7,602 bases of DNA from an uncultured Pseudomonadota bacterium. Lineage in GTDB: Bacteria > Pseudomonadota > Gammaproteobacteria > Burkholderiales > Rhodocyclaceae. The notes below the pieces were generated by a model that made no database searches, had not been told where the DNA came from, and was given only the letters and a program-made list of their open reading frames with translations. Below, piece by piece: positions 5,103 through 7,602 of the stretch. The stretch lies in NCBI GenBank assembly GCA_903939665.1, contig CAJAHZ010000457.1, positions 1 through 7,602 on the forward strand, read 5' to 3'. Both the position numbers and the translations under genes were made by a program. The stretch's first letter is position 1. The number at the start of each line of letters is the position of its first letter.

Positions 5103-6800
5103 ATGCTGCCAAAAACCTTGCCAAGAATTCACCGTTTTTTGTTGAGTGTCGCTGCGCTGATGACGCTTCTTGCGGCATCCGAGGCGCGTGCCCTTGTCTT
5201 CGGTGAGATTCGCAGCAGTTCTCGCTTCGGTGAATTGCTGCACGCCGAAATTGAAATTGAAGAGGATGCGAGCGACCGCTTTGATGCCAGCTGCGTCAAG
5301 CTCTATCGCCCGCTGCAGGCGAGTGCCGATTTGCCGTGGATCACCGAGGCCCGATTGAGTTTTCGGCGCGAAGACGGCAAGGGCAAGCTCTATATTTCGT
5401 CTGACCGACCGCTGCGTGATCCGGTTGTGCAGATTGGCGTCCAGTCGTCATGCATCGGTGGGCGGGTGTGGCGCGATTACACTTTTCTGGTGTCGCCGGC
5501 AGTGGCTGCCAGCCGTGAGCCATCAGTCGCGCCGTCGGCGCGGCCAGTGCCAGCGGCAACACCAGCGCCCGCGGTATCGACGCGGAAAATTGATCGAGTG
5601 ACGATCGTTGCCCCGCACGTCATGGACGCAAAGGCGGGTGCCAAGGAGCCGTCGTTGCGTCTGGCCAGCTGGGATGCCGCTGATCCCGTCCGCCAGTCGC
5701 GTACAAGCTCACGCGGTGTCATCGACAGTGTCTTGCCCTTGCGCATGAGCGTCGACCTGTCCGCGGCGGATTCGTCGAGCGAGCTGGCGCGTGATGTGTT
5801 GCGGCTTGAGTATCGCATGCTCAAGGCGCTGCATGAGCAGGCCGACAGCCAATTGGCGCTTGCTGAAAAATTGCGTCAGATGGAGACCGGTGCCGGTGAG
5901 TTGAAGGCCGTCGCTCAGCGTCTTGGTGCAACGGATGCTTTGCTGCCAACGCCAACGCCAACGGTGTCTGTGCCTTCGGAACCGATGCCCACAAGTGCTT
6001 TGCCTGCGCCGACAGAGCCTGCGCCTGTCGCCCTGCGTGTTGTTCCGAAAGCGCCACCGGAAGCCATCGCGCCTGAAACGAGTGCCGACGCTGCCGATGG
6101 GCTTGTCTATGTCGGGCTAGGCGCCGTACTGCTCTTTGTTTTGGTGATCGCCATGCGTCGGCGGCGTGAGGCGGTGCTTGTCGAACCGGTGCTGCCGATG
6201 CATGCGCCGACGCTCATTGCCGAGCATCCGGAGTTTTTGCGAACGCCAGAGCAAGCGCTGGCCGAGCCGTCGGTGGACGATGGGCCTGAGAATATGCCGC
6301 TGCCCGAGCCGGCTGCCGCTGCTTTGGCGGTGCCGCCGTCCCCCGAGAGCCAGGGGCTTACGCCAGTCATGGAGCTTGCCGAGATCATGTTGTCCTTCGG
6401 GCGCGTCAACGGGGCGGCACAAACGCTGCAGGAATACCTTGAGACGGACCCCAAAGCGGCGCTGGAGCCGTGGATGCGTCTGCTGGAAATTTATCGCGAT
6501 AACGGAATGCGCGCCGACTTCGATGCGGTGGCGACCAACCTTCATCACAATTTCAACGTCGAAGTTGTGCACTGGGACGCTGCGGCATCGGGTGAACGCG
6601 TCGAGATGTCGCTGGAACTGCTGCCTCATATCCGTGACCAGATCGATACGCTTTGGGGCAAGCCCGAGTGTTTCGATTATCTGCAACGATTGTTGCGCGA
6701 TAACCGCGACGGTGAGCGTGGTGGATTCACGCTACCGGTGGTAAAGGAAATTTTATTGTTGATTGATCTGATGGTGGCTGAAAAAGCTGCCGCTGAATAG
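5103..6800 (+). CDS. FimV-like single-pass membrane protein with cytoplasmic TPR-like region
   Basis: The 565-residue product resembles the FimV/HubP family, inner-membrane proteins that organise the cell pole and support type IV pili. A signal sequence with basic n-region, FLLSVAALMTLLAA core and ARA cleavage motif ends at residue 30. A FimV-type N-terminal domain follows (31 to about 133), opening LVFGEIRSSSRFGELLHAEI and holding C64 and C117, which could form a disulfide. Residues 227-268 look like a charged helix or coiled coil; 283-331 is a Pro/Ala-rich linker. A transmembrane helix at 334-351 ends in RRRR (352-355), placing the C terminus in the cytoplasm. Residues 419-492 contain a TPR-like helical pair (MELAEIMLSFGRVNGAAQTL, then PWMRLLEIYRDNGMRADF); the rest is a conserved-looking alpha-helical tail. 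Classical FimV proteins are often 800-1000 residues and carry LysM; I see none here. The start at 5103 follows from the signal peptide, though no Shine-Dalgarno sequence is visible. The role is inferred by similarity. Confidence 0.8.
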   Translation: MLPKTLPRIHRFLLSVAALMTLLAASEARALVFGEIRSSSRFGELLHAEIEIEEDASDRFDASCVKLYRPLQASADLPWITEARLSFRREDGKGKLYISSDRPLRDPVVQIGVQSSCIGGRVWRDYTFLVSPAVAASREPSVAPSARPVPAATPAPAVSTRKIDRVTIVAPHVMDAKAGAKEPSLRLASWDAADPVRQSRTSSRGVIDSVLPLRMSVDLSAADSSSELARDVLRLEYRMLKALHEQADSQLALAEKLRQMETGAGELKAVAQRLGATDALLPTPTPTVSVPSEPMPTSALPAPTEPAPVALRVVPKAPPEAIAPETSADAADGLVYVGLGAVLLFVLVIAMRRRREAVLVEPVLPMHAPTLIAEHPEFLRTPEQALAEPSVDDGPENMPLPEPAAAALAVPPSPESQGLTPVMELAEIMLSFGRVNGAAQTLQEYLETDPKAALEPWMRLLEIYRDNGMRADFDAVATNLHHNFNVEVVHWDAAASGERVEMSLELLPHIRDQIDTLWGKPECFDYLQRLLRDNRDGERGGFTLPVVKEILLLIDLMVAEKAAAE

Positions 6801-6810
6801 TGACTCACCA

Positions 6811-6825
6811 AAGGAGAATGGAATG
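6811..6825 (+). promoter_or_regulatory. Ribosome binding site deciding the acyl-CoA dehydrogenase start
   Basis: AAGGAG (6811-6816) lies 6 nt before ATG at 6823. Another ATG at 6818 is out of frame and too close to the Shine-Dalgarno sequence, so 6823 is the start. Confidence 0.8.
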
Positions 6826-7602
6826 AGCGAGTACATCGCCCCGGTGCGTGATATGCAGTTTGTCCTCAAGGAGCTCGCCGGGCTGGACCAAGTCGCTCGA
6901 TTGCCGGGCTGCGAAGAGGCGACGCCGGATCTTGTTGATGCCATATTGGAAGAGGCCGCCAAGTTCGCCGAGGGCGTTCTTTCGCCGCTCAACAGGCTGG
7001 GCGATCAGGAAGGCGCCAAGTGGCACGACAAGGCGGTGACCATGCCGAAGGGCTTCAAGGAAGCCTACAAGTTGTTCGCTGATAGCGGCTGGACGGCGCT
7101 GCAGTGCGAGCCGGAGTGGGGTGGGCAAGGCTTGCCCAGGCTGGTCGGCGCCGCCGTCACCGAAATGTGGAAGTCGGCCAACCATGCCTTTTCTCTTTGC
7201 CCGCTGCTGACCACCGGCGCCATCGAAGCGCTGGCGCTGGCCGGGTCAGACGCGTTGAAGAAGACCTATCTTGAGAAGATGGTGAACGGCCAATGGACCG
7301 GCACGATGAACCTGACCGAGCCGAACGCCGGTTCCGACCTCGCCGCCGTGCGTACGCGTGCCGAGCCGCAGGCTGACGGCAGCTACCGGATTTTCGGGCA
7401 GAAGATTTTCATCACTTACGGTGATCACGACATGGTGGAGAATCTTGTCCACCTTGTTCTTGCCCGCACGCCAACCGCGCCGGAGGGCGTCAAGGGCATT
7501 TCGCTGTTCGTCGTGCCGAAGTTCATGGTCAATGCCGACGGCAGTCTGGGTGAGCGCAACGACGCTTATTGTGTGTCGATCGAACACAAACTCGGCATCC
7601 AC
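6823..7602 (+). CDS. Acyl-CoA dehydrogenase, large (about 600-residue) class (N-terminal 260 residues; 3' end outside window)
   Basis: This flavoenzyme oxidises an acyl-CoA to the 2,3-enoyl-CoA and gives its electrons to ETF. The N terminus SEYIAPVRDMQFVLKELAG (2-20) is the short extension typical of the large acyl-CoA dehydrogenases, a group that includes 3-methylmercaptopropionyl-CoA dehydrogenase (DmdC). The helical N-terminal domain covers about 35-155, with the strongly conserved EPEWGGQGLP at 96-105. The first ACAD signature region is MNLTEPNAGSDLAAV (162-176), in the FAD and substrate-binding beta domain. GQKIFIT (192-198) and ISLFVVPKF (226-234) are also typical. The catalytic glutamate lies beyond the window. 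Substrate chain length cannot be read from this part, and a DmdC assignment would be premature. The gene follows the FimV-like gene by 22 nt, so it is very likely cotranscribed with it. Confidence 0.93.
   Translation, partial: MSEYIAPVRDMQFVLKELAGLDQVARLPGCEEATPDLVDAILEEAAKFAEGVLSPLNRLGDQEGAKWHDKAVTMPKGFKEAYKLFADSGWTALQCEPEWGGQGLPRLVGAAVTEMWKSANHAFSLCPLLTTGAIEALALAGSDALKKTYLEKMVNGQWTGTMNLTEPNAGSDLAAVRTRAEPQADGSYRIFGQKIFITYGDHDMVENLVHLVLARTPTAPEGVKGISLFVVPKFMVNADGSLGERNDAYCVSIEHKLGIH

Noticed and set aside
4371..5243. 290-codon open frame on the minus strand opposite etfA
   Set aside because: It is a high-GC antisense shadow of etfA and the start of the FimV-like gene, with Arg-rich composition and no recognisable domain.

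Overview
The window looks like ordinary chromosomal sequence of a GC-rich proteobacterium. The protein types and the short FimV/TPR protein suggest a betaproteobacterium, perhaps of the Rhodocyclales; this is judged from protein character only, since no marker gene is present. There are six protein genes, and the first and last run off the window edges. I see no RNA gene, CRISPR array, insertion sequence, phage gene or attachment site.

Left part (1-3020, all minus strand): read in the direction of transcription this is a TetR-family regulator, then glycerol kinase (glpK), then FAD-dependent glycerol-3-phosphate dehydrogenase (glpD, cut by the left edge). glpK and glpD overlap by one base (TGATG) and form a translationally coupled pair. 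Glycerol is phosphorylated and then oxidised to dihydroxyacetone phosphate, with electrons passing to quinone.

Centre (3021-3285): this is the divergent control region between the TetR gene and etfB. It holds the richest non-coding signal in the window. There are two related 18-bp imperfect palindromes with centres 22 bp apart, one over the -10 and one at the predicted start of an etfB promoter with a perfect TTGACA -35 box. A separate palindrome, AAACGATCGTTT flanked by AATATT on both sides, lies just upstream of the -35.

Right part (3286-7602, all plus strand): etfB and etfA encode the two subunits of electron transfer flavoprotein. A 9-bp-stem nested hairpin follows etfA. Next comes a membrane protein with a FimV-type N-terminal domain, one transmembrane helix and a cytoplasmic TPR-like region. 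Only 22 nt further on begins a large-class acyl-CoA dehydrogenase, cut by the right edge.

How the genes fit together: acyl-CoA dehydrogenase passes electrons to ETF, and ETF passes them to quinone through ETF-quinone oxidoreductase, which is not in the window. GlpD also feeds quinone. The locus therefore holds functions for both products of lipid breakdown, fatty acids and glycerol, around one TetR regulator. The odd member is the FimV-like gene, normally tied to cell-pole organisation and type IV pili. I do not see a clearly new biological system. The best leads are the tandem operators, the FimV-like gene placed between ETF and its dehydrogenase, and a glycerol kinase lacking the fructose-1,6-bisphosphate feedback loop.
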